Part shown: positions 9,740 through 18,551 of the stretch, in pieces
Position numbering within the stretch: the stretch's first letter is position 1
Layout: each line of letters begins with the position of its first letter
Source: JACOND01 sp965202795
GTDB lineage: Bacteria; Bdellovibrionota; Bdellovibrionia; Bdellovibrionales; UBA1609
Assembly (NCBI GenBank): GCA_965202795.1
Contig: OZ241848.1
Span: 2,356,001-2,420,000, forward strand
Length of the DNA: 64,000 nt
Direction of reading: 5' to 3'
The notes under the pieces: model-generated
What the model saw: the letters and a program-made list of their open reading frames with translations, nothing else
The model's database searches: none
What the model was told of the DNA's origin: nothing
Translations under genes and position numbers: made by a program

Positions 9740-10788
9740 TTAATGCTTTCCTGAAATAAGCCTGCCGCTTTTTAAATGGGTTTTTGAGATTGCTGCCTTG
9801 CCGGAAACCTCCGCGCTGCCGGAGCCCCGCGCATGGCCGCGAACTGACGCGTTTTCGAAAATTTTCGCTTGGCCATAAACCCGCGCATGGCCGTAAACCT
9901 GCGCATTGCCATAAACCCGCGCGCCGCCGTAAACTCTCGCATTGCATAAAACCTTTGCATTGCCTAAAACCCATGCGCTGCCGAAAACCCTGCCGGAAAC
10001 CTTTGCGCTTTCAGCAATTTTTGCCTGGCCTGAAACTTCCGCATGGCCGAAAATCTTTGCCTGGCCTGAAACTTCCGCATGGCCAAAAATCCTTGTATTA
10101 TAAGAAACATACGCCTCGCCATAAACCCGCGCGCTGCCGAAAAACCCTTGCCTCTCTGGAAACTGTGGCCGAATCATAAACAGCCGCTTTTTCATAAACC
10201 TCTGCATTATAAAGAACCCGCGCATTGTCAAAAATCCCCGCCTCGCCATAAACCCGCGCATTGTCATGGACTGAGGCCTGGCCGCAGACAGCCGCGGTCT
10301 TGGCCACAAAAGCTGTCTTGGCCACAGAGGCTCTGCTGGCCACAAAGCCGCCGCCGTTTTTATGCGGGCCGCCCTTGACACCGCGGCCGCAAGGCTCTTT
10401 AGCTGAATAGGCCGGCTTGGACTGGAGCTTATTTTCAGCGCTGCCGGCCAAGCGCTCCGCTTGCCGGCCGGCTTCAAGCCGCGCCAGCCGCTTTTCAAAA
10501 GCCAAAATAGCCCTCCGCTGAGCAAAGCTTTGGATTATCGCCAAAACCGCAAGCAGCCCTATGGCAGCTGCAGCCAAAACCCCCGCAAGGGAAAAGCCAG
10601 ACTGCGGAGCGGGGAATGGGCCGCCCTGATTGGCCGGGTGTTTAAAGCAGGCGCCAAAGCAGGCCCCAAAGCAGACTCTAAAGCGAAGGGCTAAACTGCG
10701 GGCAAACCGAGAGAGAGAGAGAGAGAGAGAGAAGCGCTGCGGCTGAGCAGCCAAAAATCAGCAAAGAAGCCAAGAAAGATTTTTTCAT
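9740..10788 (-). pseudogene. Frameshifted type IV pilin-like / beta-helix repeat protein
   Basis: A paralogue of the intact gene at 21360-22970, split over two frames. The upstream frame carries the pilin-like segment GFSLAGVLAAAAIGLL, then HKNGGGFVASRASV and hexapeptide-type repeats (NARVYGEAGIFDNARV). The downstream frame continues the repeats (ARVYGNAQVYGHARVYG) to 9740. The frames join at the A5 run at 10140-10144: one T too many (minus strand) turns RVFGSA into RVFRQR. Near the 5' end, after a possible ATG at 10788 (MKKSFLASLLIFGCSAA), lies a (GA)12 tract at 10709-10732 that separates that start from the pilin frame. It could be a decayed gene or one switched by slippage. Confidence 0.7.
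10709..10732. repeat. Dinucleotide tract (GA)12
   Basis: Twelve GA units, read on the minus strand as (CT)12 encoding SLSLSL, lie in the 5' region of the pilin-like gene. Changing the unit count by one in the right direction would bring the ATG at 10788 into frame with the pilin segment. Confidence 0.9.
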
Positions 10789-10834
10789 AAAAAAACCAGC
10801 CTCTTCTTCAGTTATAGCGCCCGCAAAAAAAATC

Positions 10835-12094
10835 TCAAAGAAAATCAAGAATCCCGTTTGAGCCGCCGCTTTCAATGGCAAAAGCCCTGATTTTTCTGAA
10901 AAGCTTTTGTTTTTTGCTTTTCAGATGGCTGGCAGCCAGGGATTTTTCCGCGCGAAAGCTGTCCCATTCCTCCCGGCTAAAATCATTCTCAAAGCCCCGC
11001 AAAATCTCCAGCTCCAAACCGGAAAGCCCCGGGGTTTTTCGCGCCAATTCAAACAGGGCATGGATGTCCCTTTCATAAAACATTTGATCTTCCATGAGGA
11101 GAATGCCCGAGTCCTCTAAAGCCTCCGCAAAAGGCTCCGCTCCCTCTTCAGCCCGATCCGCCCTGTCAAGATAAATAAGCTGAATCCGACGGCCTTTAGA
11201 ATGGCCGGCTTTTTCTCTATTGGATGTTTCGGCGGAAAGGCCCTCTGAATCAGAGGCGCCCGCCGGATAATCAGAGCTTTTGCCGGAGACGGCGGCGGAG
11301 CTTTCAGCGGCCGCGCTGTTTATTTTTATGAGCGATTTCTGCTCATACAGCTTTTTTTTCAGCTCGCCCTTAATGTATGACTTCATATAGACAAAAAAGA
11401 TCCCTGACCTGTTTATGTCATGCCTTTCAATGGCCTTAAGCGCCTCGGCAAACGCATGCTGCAGCAAATCATCCCGCGCGGCGGGATCAGTGAAATAAGG
11501 CGTGTCCCTAAGGGCTGAAATCACATAAGACTGGAGCCATTTGACAAGAGAGGCCATAATCCGGTCAAGAGTTTCTGGATCTCCTGTCCTCTGGTATTCA
11601 GCGATAAGCCCGCTTTGCCTTTCAGCAGACATCAAAAAGGGGGATTCATCCGGGAATTTTCTCTGATAATAACGGAAAACAAAGGCAAAGGCGCTTTGAT
11701 TTTTTGATGATTCCTCCAGAGGCGCCTCCGCGCGCCATTCCCCAGGCGCTTCTGCGGGCGCCTCTCCAGACAGCTCTCCAGATAATTCCTCAGGCGCTGC
11801 CTCCCCAGAGGATTCTCCAGGCGATTCTCCAGCCGGCTTTAAATAAGGGGCGGCAGCATGGCCCGCATTGTCTGGAAAGACCGCCTGCCGGCAGGCCGCG
11901 CCCTCTGGCTTTGCAGCCTGCCGGCGCTGCGCGCTTTTTAGCGGCTGGCTTTCCGCGGAAAGATTGAAAGCCCGATCAGCAGCCTCCGCGGCTTTTGCCG
12001 CGCAAACTGCAAAAAACAAAGCCATGAGAAAAAGCGCGGCCGCAGCGCTTTCTTTTTTTGCCGCCCGCATGCTGTTTTTTGGATATGAATTCAA
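10835..12094 (-). CDS. Sigma-70-like protein with N-terminal signal peptide
   Basis: 419 aa. The N-terminus has a basic region then a hydrophobic core ending AAKAAEA, which reads as a Sec signal peptide. After a low-complexity linker (~60-130, rich in PGESSGEA), the central region resembles sigma-70 region 2: ARDDLLQHAFAEALKAIERHD, then FFVYMKSYIKGELKKKL, matching the usual DLxQEGxxGLxxAVxxFD...F..YxxxxIR pattern. A C-terminal segment (LSGLELEILRGF...SKKQKLFRKIRAF) resembles region 4. The start is the TTG at 12094, with GGGGAGG seven bases upstream; an in-frame ATG at 12070 begins at the basic region. A transcription factor with an export signal is odd. It may be membrane-tethered, or the hydrophobic N-terminus may have another role. 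Confidence 0.6.
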   Translation of the reverse strand: MNSYPKNSMRAAKKESAAAALFLMALFFAVCAAKAAEAADRAFNLSAESQPLKSAQRRQAAKPEGAACRQAVFPDNAGHAAAPYLKPAGESPGESSGEAAPEELSGELSGEAPAEAPGEWRAEAPLEESSKNQSAFAFVFRYYQRKFPDESPFLMSAERQSGLIAEYQRTGDPETLDRIMASLVKWLQSYVISALRDTPYFTDPAARDDLLQHAFAEALKAIERHDINRSGIFFVYMKSYIKGELKKKLYEQKSLIKINSAAAESSAAVSGKSSDYPAGASDSEGLSAETSNREKAGHSKGRRIQLIYLDRADRAEEGAEPFAEALEDSGILLMEDQMFYERDIHALFELARKTPGLSGLELEILRGFENDFSREEWDSFRAEKSLAASHLKSKKQKLFRKIRAFAIESGGSNGILDFL

Positions 12095-12387
12095 AATAAG
12101 GCCTCCCCAATGCAAACCGGCTTTGCCGGAGGATGTTATCTCAAAACAGCCATAATTGTTAAGAGGCTCCTTTCGCCGTCAGTATCCTATAGCGCCGCAG
12201 CTGAAAAAGCAATGAAAAAAATGAGAAATTGAAAAAATTTCAAAAAACCCGCTCAATTCAGATTTCCAATATAGGCTGAAGGCTTTATGAGGCTGTTTGC
12301 GCATACTGGCTTCACCGGCAGGGCGCGGGCGCGAGAGGCGCCGCGGGCCTGCCGCAGGCTCGCCGCCGCGGAGCGCGGGCAATTTTT
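12095..12387. other. Gene-free stretch
   Basis: Nothing recognised apart from GC-rich inverted segments near 12330-12380, just downstream of scpB. Confidence 0.4.
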
Positions 12388-13098
12388 TTAAGGCCCCTTT
12401 TCCCCCTCTTTATAGAAGCTGATCTCAGCGGGGATGCTTTTCAGCCGCTCTTTCAGATCCCGCGCCTCCCTTTCGTCGCGGGCGGCGTCAATGGCCGGCG
12501 CGCTGTCTGAAAAATCCCTGACCGCGGCGGCAAGGCTGTCCGGCTCCTTAGAGGAGTCCGGGGACGGCAAAAGCTCAGCCATCTCGTCTTCGGAAGGCAG
12601 GTCTTTTAAGCTTTTCAGGCCAAAAGTCTCAAGAAATTTCGGCGAGCTTTTGTAAAGGGAGGGGCGGCCAGGCTCAGAGCTTTTTCCGGCAAAGGAGATC
12701 AGGCCTTTTTCCATAAGAGTTCTTAAAAGATGCCCTGACTCCACGCCGCGCAGCTCATCCACCCGGCTTTTAGAGCAGGGCTGCTGATACGCCACTATGG
12801 CAAGGGTTTCGAGCGCGGGGGCGGAAAGGCGGAAAGGCCGGCGGGTTTTTATTCTCAGAAGATGGGTTTTGTTTTCCGGCTTGCTTCGCAGCTGCCAGCC
12901 GCGGCCGACAGGCGCCAGAGAAAGGCCGCGCTCTTCGCTTTTATAGCTGTCCCGAAGCTCTTTTATGAGGAGCTGGATGTCCTTCAGAGACAGCTCGCCC
13001 TCAAACAGGGTTTGAAAGGCGGAAAGCGGCAGAGGGTCCGGGCTTGCGAACAGAGCGCTCTCCATCACCGAAAAAGCTTTTTGCTTAGTGATTTTCAA
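12388..13098 (-). CDS. scpB: Segregation and condensation protein ScpB
   Basis: 236 aa, within the usual size range. ScpB is the winged-helix subunit of the SMC-ScpA-ScpB condensin, which compacts and segregates the chromosome. Recognisable features are MESALFASPDPL at the N-terminus, RRPFRLSAPALETLAIVAYQQP and the SRVDELRGV(E/D)S segment, then GRPSLYKSSPKFLETFGL. The start ATG overlaps the scpA stop (ATGA, 13095-13098), so translation is coupled. It is the last gene of an M50 protease-scpA-scpB operon. The C-terminal ~60 residues are acidic, low-complexity and not conserved in the family. Confidence 0.93.
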   Translation of the reverse strand: MKITKQKAFSVMESALFASPDPLPLSAFQTLFEGELSLKDIQLLIKELRDSYKSEERGLSLAPVGRGWQLRSKPENKTHLLRIKTRRPFRLSAPALETLAIVAYQQPCSKSRVDELRGVESGHLLRTLMEKGLISFAGKSSEPGRPSLYKSSPKFLETFGLKSLKDLPSEDEMAELLPSPDSSKEPDSLAAAVRDFSDSAPAIDAARDEREARDLKERLKSIPAEISFYKEGEKGP

Positions 13099-14078
13099 CG
13101 GAAAACCCCCTCTGTGACTGGCCTCTCCGCCCGCTGCCGCGGGACGCGCTCTCCATCACCGAAAAAAGCTTTTTGCCTGGCTGCCCCCTCATTTAGAAGG
13201 GAAAAATCCCCTCTGTCAAGGGTTTTTTTCATCTTGATATCCAAGTCGCTGAAAGGCGCTTTTTGCCTCAGAGAGACAAAGCCCAGGCGGCACAGCTCCA
13301 GCAGAGAGAGAAAAGTCAAAAGCCGGCTGTGCGGGCTTTTTTTTATTTTTGCCAGCCGGCTGAACTTCAGCCTGGCGCCCTTTATAAGCGAGCCGGCCAG
13401 CTCCATGGCCCTGTCAATCAGGGAAGGCAGCGCCGCGGCGGGGGCATGAGGGCGGCGCCCCGCTTGGATGGCGAGGATCTTTCCCCAGCTTTGCATCAAA
13501 AGGAAAGGCGCTTTTTCCCGGTCTATCAAAAGCGGGCTGTCAGCGCGGGCGGGAAAAGCCTCCCGCCGCGGAGCGGCCCAGACATCCCTGCCCAAAAGCT
13601 CTCTCTGATAAAGCAGCCGGCCCGCAGCCTGAAACTTTTGGCATTTGGCCAAAAGGCGGATGAGATTTTGCTTTAGCTCCCGGTCATTTTCCTCCTCTGA
13701 GCCGCTTTCAGAATCCTCCTCTTGCAGAAGTGTTCTGGACTTTATGTAGATCAAAATGGCAGCCATGCGAATAAAGTCCCCGGCTTTTTCCAGATCCGGC
13801 CGGGAGGCCTGTTTCAGACAAAGGGCATATTGATCTGTGATCTCGCGGATATTGATATGAAAAACATCCATCTCGCGGCGGCGAATCAGCTGGAGCAGCA
13901 TATCCAGGGGGCCGGAGTAAGACTTCAGCTGAACATGACCAGCCTCAGCCGCAGCGGCGGAGCTTTCAGCGGCCGCGCGCTCAGGCTCAGAAACAAGCTC
14001 AGAGGCAGGCTCTCCGCCAGCCGCCGTCAAAGGCTCAGTCTCAAAACGGCCGGGGGGCAAAGTCTGGCTGTCTTTCAT
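13095..14078 (-). CDS. scpA: Segregation and condensation protein ScpA
   Basis: 327 aa. ScpA is the kleisin that bridges the SMC heads. The signature SYSGPLDMLLQLIRRREMDVFHINIREITDQY at ~55-85 is followed by AGDFIRMAAILIYIKSRTLL. The C-terminal winged helix is present (SRLLTFLSLLELCRLGFVSL). The ~50 N-terminal residues are an alanine/glutamate-rich extension. The ATG at 14078 has GGAGG nine bases upstream. The gene overlaps scpB by four bases and follows the M50 protease gene, a common arrangement. Confidence 0.93.
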   Translation of the reverse strand: MKDSQTLPPGRFETEPLTAAGGEPASELVSEPERAAAESSAAAAEAGHVQLKSYSGPLDMLLQLIRRREMDVFHINIREITDQYALCLKQASRPDLEKAGDFIRMAAILIYIKSRTLLQEEDSESGSEEENDRELKQNLIRLLAKCQKFQAAGRLLYQRELLGRDVWAAPRREAFPARADSPLLIDREKAPFLLMQSWGKILAIQAGRRPHAPAAALPSLIDRAMELAGSLIKGARLKFSRLAKIKKSPHSRLLTFLSLLELCRLGFVSLRQKAPFSDLDIKMKKTLDRGDFSLLNEGAARQKAFFGDGERVPRQRAERPVTEGVFR

Positions 14079-14143
14079 AAACAAGCTCCTCCATGAGCTG
14101 ATCCCGCCTCAGCGGCGGGGTTTTTTTGGGGCGCGCGCGGCTT

Positions 14144-14821
14144 TCAGCCCCCCGCAATCCAGAGAAACACCTTTTGGGACAGATCAATAAGGGCCTGGCT
14201 GCCTTCAAAAACCGGCCTGGCAATAAAAACCCCTCCAAATATTATAAAGATTAAAAGATAATAGCTGTATTTCTGATGTTTTTCCAAAAATATGTTCCAG
14301 CGGACGGGCAAAAACCGCGCCAGGACCTTGCTTCCATCAAGGGGATGCAGCGGCAGAAGGTTAAAAACGCCCAAAAGCAGATTGACATAAATAAATTTTT
14401 CCAGCGCCATGAAAGCGGCCTCCCCGGAAATCATCCCCTTCAGTTTTGCCATGTAAAAAACCGGAAGAATAAGCGCGCCGCACAGCGCAAGCAAAAAATT
14501 AGACAAAGGTCCGGCAAAAGCCACCCAAAACATGTCTTTTCGCGGGTTTTGAAAGGCCCTCTCATCCACAGGGACGGGCTTTGCCCAGCCAAAAAAAAAC
14601 GGGGAGCTTGTAATCAAAAAGGCAAAAGGGAGGATGAGCGTTCCCAGAATATCCACATGGGCTGCGGGGTTAAGCGTCAGCCGCCCCATGCTGGCGGCGG
14701 TCGGGTCCCCAAGCTTCCAGGCTGTCCATGCATGGGCGCATTCATGGACACAGAGGGAAAACAGCAGAGGCAGATAGAACAAAAAAATTTTGGAAATCAG
14801 ATCATGCAAATCCATCACCAT
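14144..14821 (-). CDS. Site-2 protease family (M50) membrane metalloprotease
   Basis: 225 aa, multi-pass membrane protein. The zinc motif H26-E-C-A-H30 lies in the first transmembrane segment (CVHECAHAW), and the second metal-binding motif is in NLLPLHPLDGSKVL. In between are GRLTLNPAAHVD and the hydrophobic segments typical of the small YwhC/Rv2869-type subfamily. These cleave substrates within the membrane; the substrate here is unknown. It is the first gene of the M50-scpA-scpB operon, an order seen in many bacteria. Confidence 0.9.
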   Translation of the reverse strand: MVMDLHDLISKIFLFYLPLLFSLCVHECAHAWTAWKLGDPTAASMGRLTLNPAAHVDILGTLILPFAFLITSSPFFFGWAKPVPVDERAFQNPRKDMFWVAFAGPLSNFLLALCGALILPVFYMAKLKGMISGEAAFMALEKFIYVNLLLGVFNLLPLHPLDGSKVLARFLPVRWNIFLEKHQKYSYYLLIFIIFGGVFIARPVFEGSQALIDLSQKVFLWIAGG

Positions 14822-14846
14822 AAATCTTTATCACTAAAGCAAATAG

Positions 14847-14880
14847 AAAAAAAGCCCGGAGAGGGAAACCCCGCCGGGCC
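14847..14880 (-). terminator. Intrinsic terminator of the 5S rRNA gene
   Basis: On the minus strand GCCCGG...CCGGGC forms a hairpin followed by seven Ts, directly downstream of the 5S gene. Confidence 0.85.
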
Positions 14881-14889
14881 TAAATAAAA

Positions 14890-15003
14890 TGCTGGCGCCT
14901 TGCTACTCTCCCCCAGGGAAATCTGGAGTACCATCGCCGTTTGCGGACTTAACTTCTGTGTTCGGAACGGGAACAGGTGTTGCCCCGCAGCTATCGGCGC
15001 CAA
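14890..15003 (-). rRNA. rrf: 5S ribosomal RNA
   Basis: The minus strand carries the 5S core: CACCTGTTCCCGTTCCGAAC, then ACAGAAGTTAAGTCCG, then GGCGATGGTACTCC, and GAGAGTAGCAAGGCGCCA at the 3' end. The ends pair (TTGGCGCC with GGCGCCAG). It lies alone, 21 kb from and opposite in strand to the 23S gene. The ends are approximate. Confidence 0.93.
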
Positions 15004-15244
15004 CAAATCCTTTTATAAATCTTTTTTATGCCTCCAAGGCTATCGCTTTATATCAGACAAATCTGGATCAGGCGCGCCAGCTTTGTCAAGCTTTTTTTGC
15101 GCTTGTTTGCTGGGACAGCCTGGCGGCCATTCCCGCGCTGCCGCCAGACAAGCCCCCCATGCCCCGCAGCGGGCGCAGCGGGGAGCTTGTCAAAATCCGC
15201 CAGCCCGCCAGCTGAAAAGCCAGTTCAGCCCCGCTGGAGACTCT
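15004..15244. other. Gene-free stretch with a palindromic-repeat remnant
   Basis: No gene seen. GGGACAGCCTGGCGGCCATTCC near 15112 is a variant of the dispersed palindrome (GGGACAGCCTG, then GCGGCC), and TCTGGATCA precedes it. Confidence 0.4.
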
Positions 15245-16186
15245 TCATGAGCCGGTTTTGTCTCCAGGCTTCTCGGCAGCCTCTGGAGCCGCAGGCTCCT
15301 CCACAGCCTTCGGAGCTGCAGGCTTCTCCGCAGCCTCTGGAGCTGCAGGCTTCTCCGCAGCCTCTGGAGCCGCAGGCTTCTCCGCAGCCTCTGGAGCCGC
15401 AGGCTTCTCCGCAGCCTCTGGAGCCGCAGGCTTCTCCGCAGCCTCTGGAGCTGCAGGCTCCTCCGCAGCCTCTGGAGCTGCAGGCTTTTTGGCTTTGCCG
15501 GAGGCTGCCTGCTCAGGCGCCGGCGGGATTTTTTCCTTAGAGGCGCTTTGCGGTTTATGGCTTCCGGCCTGATGACGGCTGGCCGGCGGAGAATCCTCTG
15601 CATTTTGGACTGCTTTTTTCGCGGGAATGGCTGCCGGCGCGGCGGCGATCACCCCGCAGGCGATCCGCCCTTTAGAGTCGCCAGAGGGCTGTGTCTTTAG
15701 ATCATCCCTTCCGGCGTGAATCACAAGCGCGCGGCCAAAAAACTTTTGAGCCTTCCCATGAATTTCGGCCCTGTAAACGGCCCGGCCCTTTTCGTCCGAT
15801 GAGAGATTGCCCAGGTCGCCCAAGTGCCTCGGCTGGCCCTCAGCCCCCCCGTGCCGGCTTTTATGAGGGTTAAAGTGGCCCCCGGCCATCAGGGCCTTGT
15901 TCCCGCAGGCGCCCCATTCATGAACATGGAATCCAAACTGCCCGCCGGGCGGGAGTCCTTTGATTTCAGCGGCGACCTCAATCTTATGCCTTCCCGCATT
16001 CTTGAAATGCGCTGTCCCATAAGGGCCGCCTCTTTTGACAGGCTTGATTTCGGCCCTTCCGGAAAAGGCCTGGCTGTGACCGCAGCATTTTCCTTTATGG
16101 CGCCCGCGCTTGAAAGAGTGGCACCCGGCCAAAAAAAGGGCCATGCAGGCCGGCAAACACAGAAAAAAGATTTTTTTTCTCATCAT
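15245..16186 (-). CDS. sodC: Cu/Zn superoxide dismutase lipoprotein with C-terminal proline-rich repeats
   Basis: 313 aa. The start is the ATG at 16186 (or the adjacent one at 16183), with GGAGG upstream. The N-terminal signal ends in a lipobox, ALFLAGC, so it is probably anchored on the periplasmic side. The SOD domain is clear: FGFHVHEWGACG, AGGHFNPHKSRHGG and RHLGDLGNLSSDEKG supply copper and zinc ligands, and GRALVIHAGRDDL holds the last histidine. It disproportionates superoxide in the periplasm. The C-terminal ~75 residues are eight copies of a nine-residue unit (PAAPEAAEK), encoded by 27-bp tandem repeats at ~15262-15485, probably a wall- or membrane-spanning spacer. The repeats could vary in number. 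Confidence 0.9.
   Translation of the reverse strand: MMRKKIFFLCLPACMALFLAGCHSFKRGRHKGKCCGHSQAFSGRAEIKPVKRGGPYGTAHFKNAGRHKIEVAAEIKGLPPGGQFGFHVHEWGACGNKALMAGGHFNPHKSRHGGAEGQPRHLGDLGNLSSDEKGRAVYRAEIHGKAQKFFGRALVIHAGRDDLKTQPSGDSKGRIACGVIAAAPAAIPAKKAVQNAEDSPPASRHQAGSHKPQSASKEKIPPAPEQAASGKAKKPAAPEAAEEPAAPEAAEKPAAPEAAEKPAAPEAAEKPAAPEAAEKPAAPEAAEKPAAPKAVEEPAAPEAAEKPGDKTGS
15262..15485. repeat. 27-bp tandem repeats within sodC
   Basis: Eight imperfect 27-bp units containing GCCTCTGGAGC(C/T)GCAGGC encode the PAAPEAAEK tail. Confidence 0.9.
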
Positions 16187-16382
16187 CAGATCCTCCTTTT
16201 TTTTTGGTTGTTGACAGGTTTTTAACAGAGCTTTTTGACAGAGCCTCAAAACCCCCGCTGAATCAAAAAAGCCTTTTTAGCCAGCAAACGGGGATCAAAC
16301 AAGATCAGCATAAAAGCGAAAGCTCCTAAAAAGCAAATCTTTTTTTCTGTTTTTTTGCAGCGCTTGGGGGCGGCGCCCCTGC

Positions 16383-17711
16383 TTAAGGCTGCCGGCCGCC
16401 GGGAAAGCGCCCAAAAAACGCCTGAAGGCTGGTTTTGGGGAAAGCGGCCCGCCCTCTGAACAGGCCCTCCGCGCCGCCCGCCGCCCTCAGAGTCTCCTCA
16501 ATCCTGAGCAGGCGGTTGTATTTGGCGGTCCTTTCGCCGCGGCAGGGGCTTCCTGCTTTGATTTGCTCCGCCCCCCAGGCCACAGACAGATCCGCAATGC
16601 TTGTGTCTTCGGTTTCCCCGCTCCGGTGAGACATGATCCTTGTCCAGCCGGCCTGCCTGGCTGCCCGCGCGGCCTCCAAAGCCTCCGTCAGGGTCCCGAC
16701 CTGATTGCATTTGACAAGAAGAGCGTTTGCCGCCCTTTCCTTAATGGCTTTTTTGACGAGGGCTTTTTGCGTCACCAGCAGATCGTCCCCCACAATTTGA
16801 AGCCGGCCCCCCAGGCTGGCTCTCAGCCGGCTCCAGCCCTCCCAGTCCTCCTCGCCAAGGCCGTCCTCTATGCTGATGATGGGGTATTGGCGCGCCAGCC
16901 CCTCATAAAGGGAAATCATTTCCTCAGCCGGCCTTGGGCGCCCCTCAAACAAATAAAAGCCGTTTTGATAAAACTCTGAAGCCGCGCAGTCCAGGGCCAG
17001 GGCGGTCTGCCGGGAGTATCCGCTGGCCTCAATGGCCGACAAAATCATCTCAATGGCCTCTGAGTGGGAGGAAAGCTCCGGGGCGCAGCCCCCCTCGTCG
17101 CCCACGGCAGCGGAAAGCCCTCTGGACTTCAGGCGGCTTTTCAGCTGATGAAAAATCTCACAGCCCGCCCTCAGGGCCTCTTTAAAGCTCTCAAAGCCAA
17201 AGGGGGCAATCATAAACTCCTGAATGTCCAGCCGGCTTCCGCCGTGCGCGCCCCCGTTGATGATGTTCATCAGGGGGACAGGAAGCCGCAGATCCTCATC
17301 AGCAAGCCGCGCCTGCTCAAAAAGCTCCCGCCCGGCGGCGCGGGCCGCCGCCCTCATGCAGGCAAGCGATATGGCCAGAATTGTGTTGGCGCCCAGGCGG
17401 CTTTTTGCGGGCGAGCCGTCCAGCTCCAAAAGCTTCGCGTCAATGGCTTTTTGCCTGCTCGCGTCCATCCCGCAAAAGGCGCCGGACAAAGCCTCAGCGG
17501 CTTGAGCGGCTTTCAGAAGGCCTCTGCCGAAAAACCGCCCGGCCTCGCCGTCCCGCAGCTCCAGGGCCTCCTGGCTTCCGGTGGAGGCGCCGCTGGGAAC
17601 CATGCTTCTCGCAGAAACCCCGCCCTTTAAAAAAACCTCCGCCTCAAGGGCCGGAGCGCCGCGGCTGTCAATCAGCTCCCGCCCTTTAAAATGAGAAATC
17701 TCAAAACTCAC
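16383..17711 (-). CDS. eno: Enolase (phosphopyruvate hydratase)
   Basis: 442 aa. Interconverts 2-phosphoglycerate and phosphoenolpyruvate in glycolysis. Family motifs are in order: GRELIDSRGAPALEAEV, VPSGASTGSQEALELRD, SRLGANTILAISLA, GGAHGGSRLDIQEFMIAP, VGDEGGCAPEL, ISIEDGLGEEDWEGW, VGDDLLVT, LLVKCNQVGTLTE and MSHRSGETEDTSIADL. The likely start is the GTG at 17711 (VSFEISHF), with GGAGG four bases upstream; the open frame extends to 17735 without a ribosome site. It lies 27 bp downstream of a hypothetical gene and is probably cotranscribed with it. Confidence 0.95.
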   Translation of the reverse strand: MSFEISHFKGRELIDSRGAPALEAEVFLKGGVSARSMVPSGASTGSQEALELRDGEAGRFFGRGLLKAAQAAEALSGAFCGMDASRQKAIDAKLLELDGSPAKSRLGANTILAISLACMRAAARAAGRELFEQARLADEDLRLPVPLMNIINGGAHGGSRLDIQEFMIAPFGFESFKEALRAGCEIFHQLKSRLKSRGLSAAVGDEGGCAPELSSHSEAIEMILSAIEASGYSRQTALALDCAASEFYQNGFYLFEGRPRPAEEMISLYEGLARQYPIISIEDGLGEEDWEGWSRLRASLGGRLQIVGDDLLVTQKALVKKAIKERAANALLVKCNQVGTLTEALEAARAARQAGWTRIMSHRSGETEDTSIADLSVAWGAEQIKAGSPCRGERTAKYNRLLRIEETLRAAGGAEGLFRGRAAFPKTSLQAFFGRFPGGRQP

Positions 17712-17738
17712 ATGGCCTCCGCTCCGCGCGCGCAAACC

Positions 17739-18551
17739 CTATTGCCTGGAGACAGGCTTTGCGGCTTTAGGCGCCGCAGGCTTTTTTTTCCTTGAGGCGC
17801 TTTGCGGCTTCCGGCCGGCGGGCGGAAAACCCTCCTCATCCCTGAGCATGGCCTTCATATCAGAAAGAATTGTCAGCGCCTGCCTCTCCAGAGCCGGCTG
17901 CCGAGCTGTTTTCCCCATGCCGCGCAGGAGTCTCTCGCAGGCGGAGATTTTTTTTATCAAAAGGCTTTTGCTTACGGGGGCTGGCGGTTTTTTCAGCTCT
18001 TTTAAGGGAAGAATCAGGTTTTCCTCAGAGGGGTAATAAACCTTCAGCTCGCAGCGCTCCCATTTCGCCTCTGTCATGCTCTCTCCGAGAAACACGGAAA
18101 ACTGCTCCAAAACCGCCTTCAGATAATCCGCCGCGGCGGGATATTTTTCGCTTTGGAAGCTGGTTTTAAAGGTAAGGCCGGTTTCCTCCTCATGGGTTCC
18201 CATCAGCTTAAAGTCAGACAAAAAATAGCGAAAAACCACATCAAGCTTTTTGTAAATGTCCCTTGAGGTTTTGAACATTTTCAGAAACTTGTCCAGGCCG
18301 CCCCAGCTGTCCAGATCATGAAAGCTGTGCCCCACGGTGGCAATAAGATCCTTGTCTGGAAACTTGTCCTGGTGGGCGCTGCGGATGTTTCGCAAAAAAT
18401 TCTCCACATAAGCGGCGCGCATCCAGGAATTTGGGTCTTTGATAAACTCAGTCTCCAGACTGGTCATGCCAAACAGCTGGCTGTCGTCAAGCCCGATAAA
18501 CCGATTCAAAAAAACACAAAAAGAGTTGGTGATTTTTCCGCTGAAATACAT
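17739..18551 (-). CDS. Conserved-looking hypothetical protein, 270 aa
   Basis: I do not recognise the family. The start is the ATG at 18551 with a G-rich site (TGGGGGGG) just upstream. The first ~130 residues look like a compact globular domain (MYFSGKITNSFCVFLNRFIG, then ATVGHSFHDLDSWGGLDKFL). The second half is helical, and the C-terminal ~35 residues are basic and lysine/alanine/proline-rich, suggesting nucleic-acid contact or a flexible tail. No signal peptide. It precedes eno by 27 bp, in a probable operon. Confidence 0.65.
   Translation of the reverse strand: MYFSGKITNSFCVFLNRFIGLDDSQLFGMTSLETEFIKDPNSWMRAAYVENFLRNIRSAHQDKFPDKDLIATVGHSFHDLDSWGGLDKFLKMFKTSRDIYKKLDVVFRYFLSDFKLMGTHEEETGLTFKTSFQSEKYPAAADYLKAVLEQFSVFLGESMTEAKWERCELKVYYPSEENLILPLKELKKPPAPVSKSLLIKKISACERLLRGMGKTARQPALERQALTILSDMKAMLRDEEGFPPAGRKPQSASRKKKPAAPKAAKPVSRQ

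Noticed and set aside
15190..15603. Arginine/leucine-rich ORF over the sodC repeats
   Set aside because: It is another frame of the 27-bp repeats, with no start signal.
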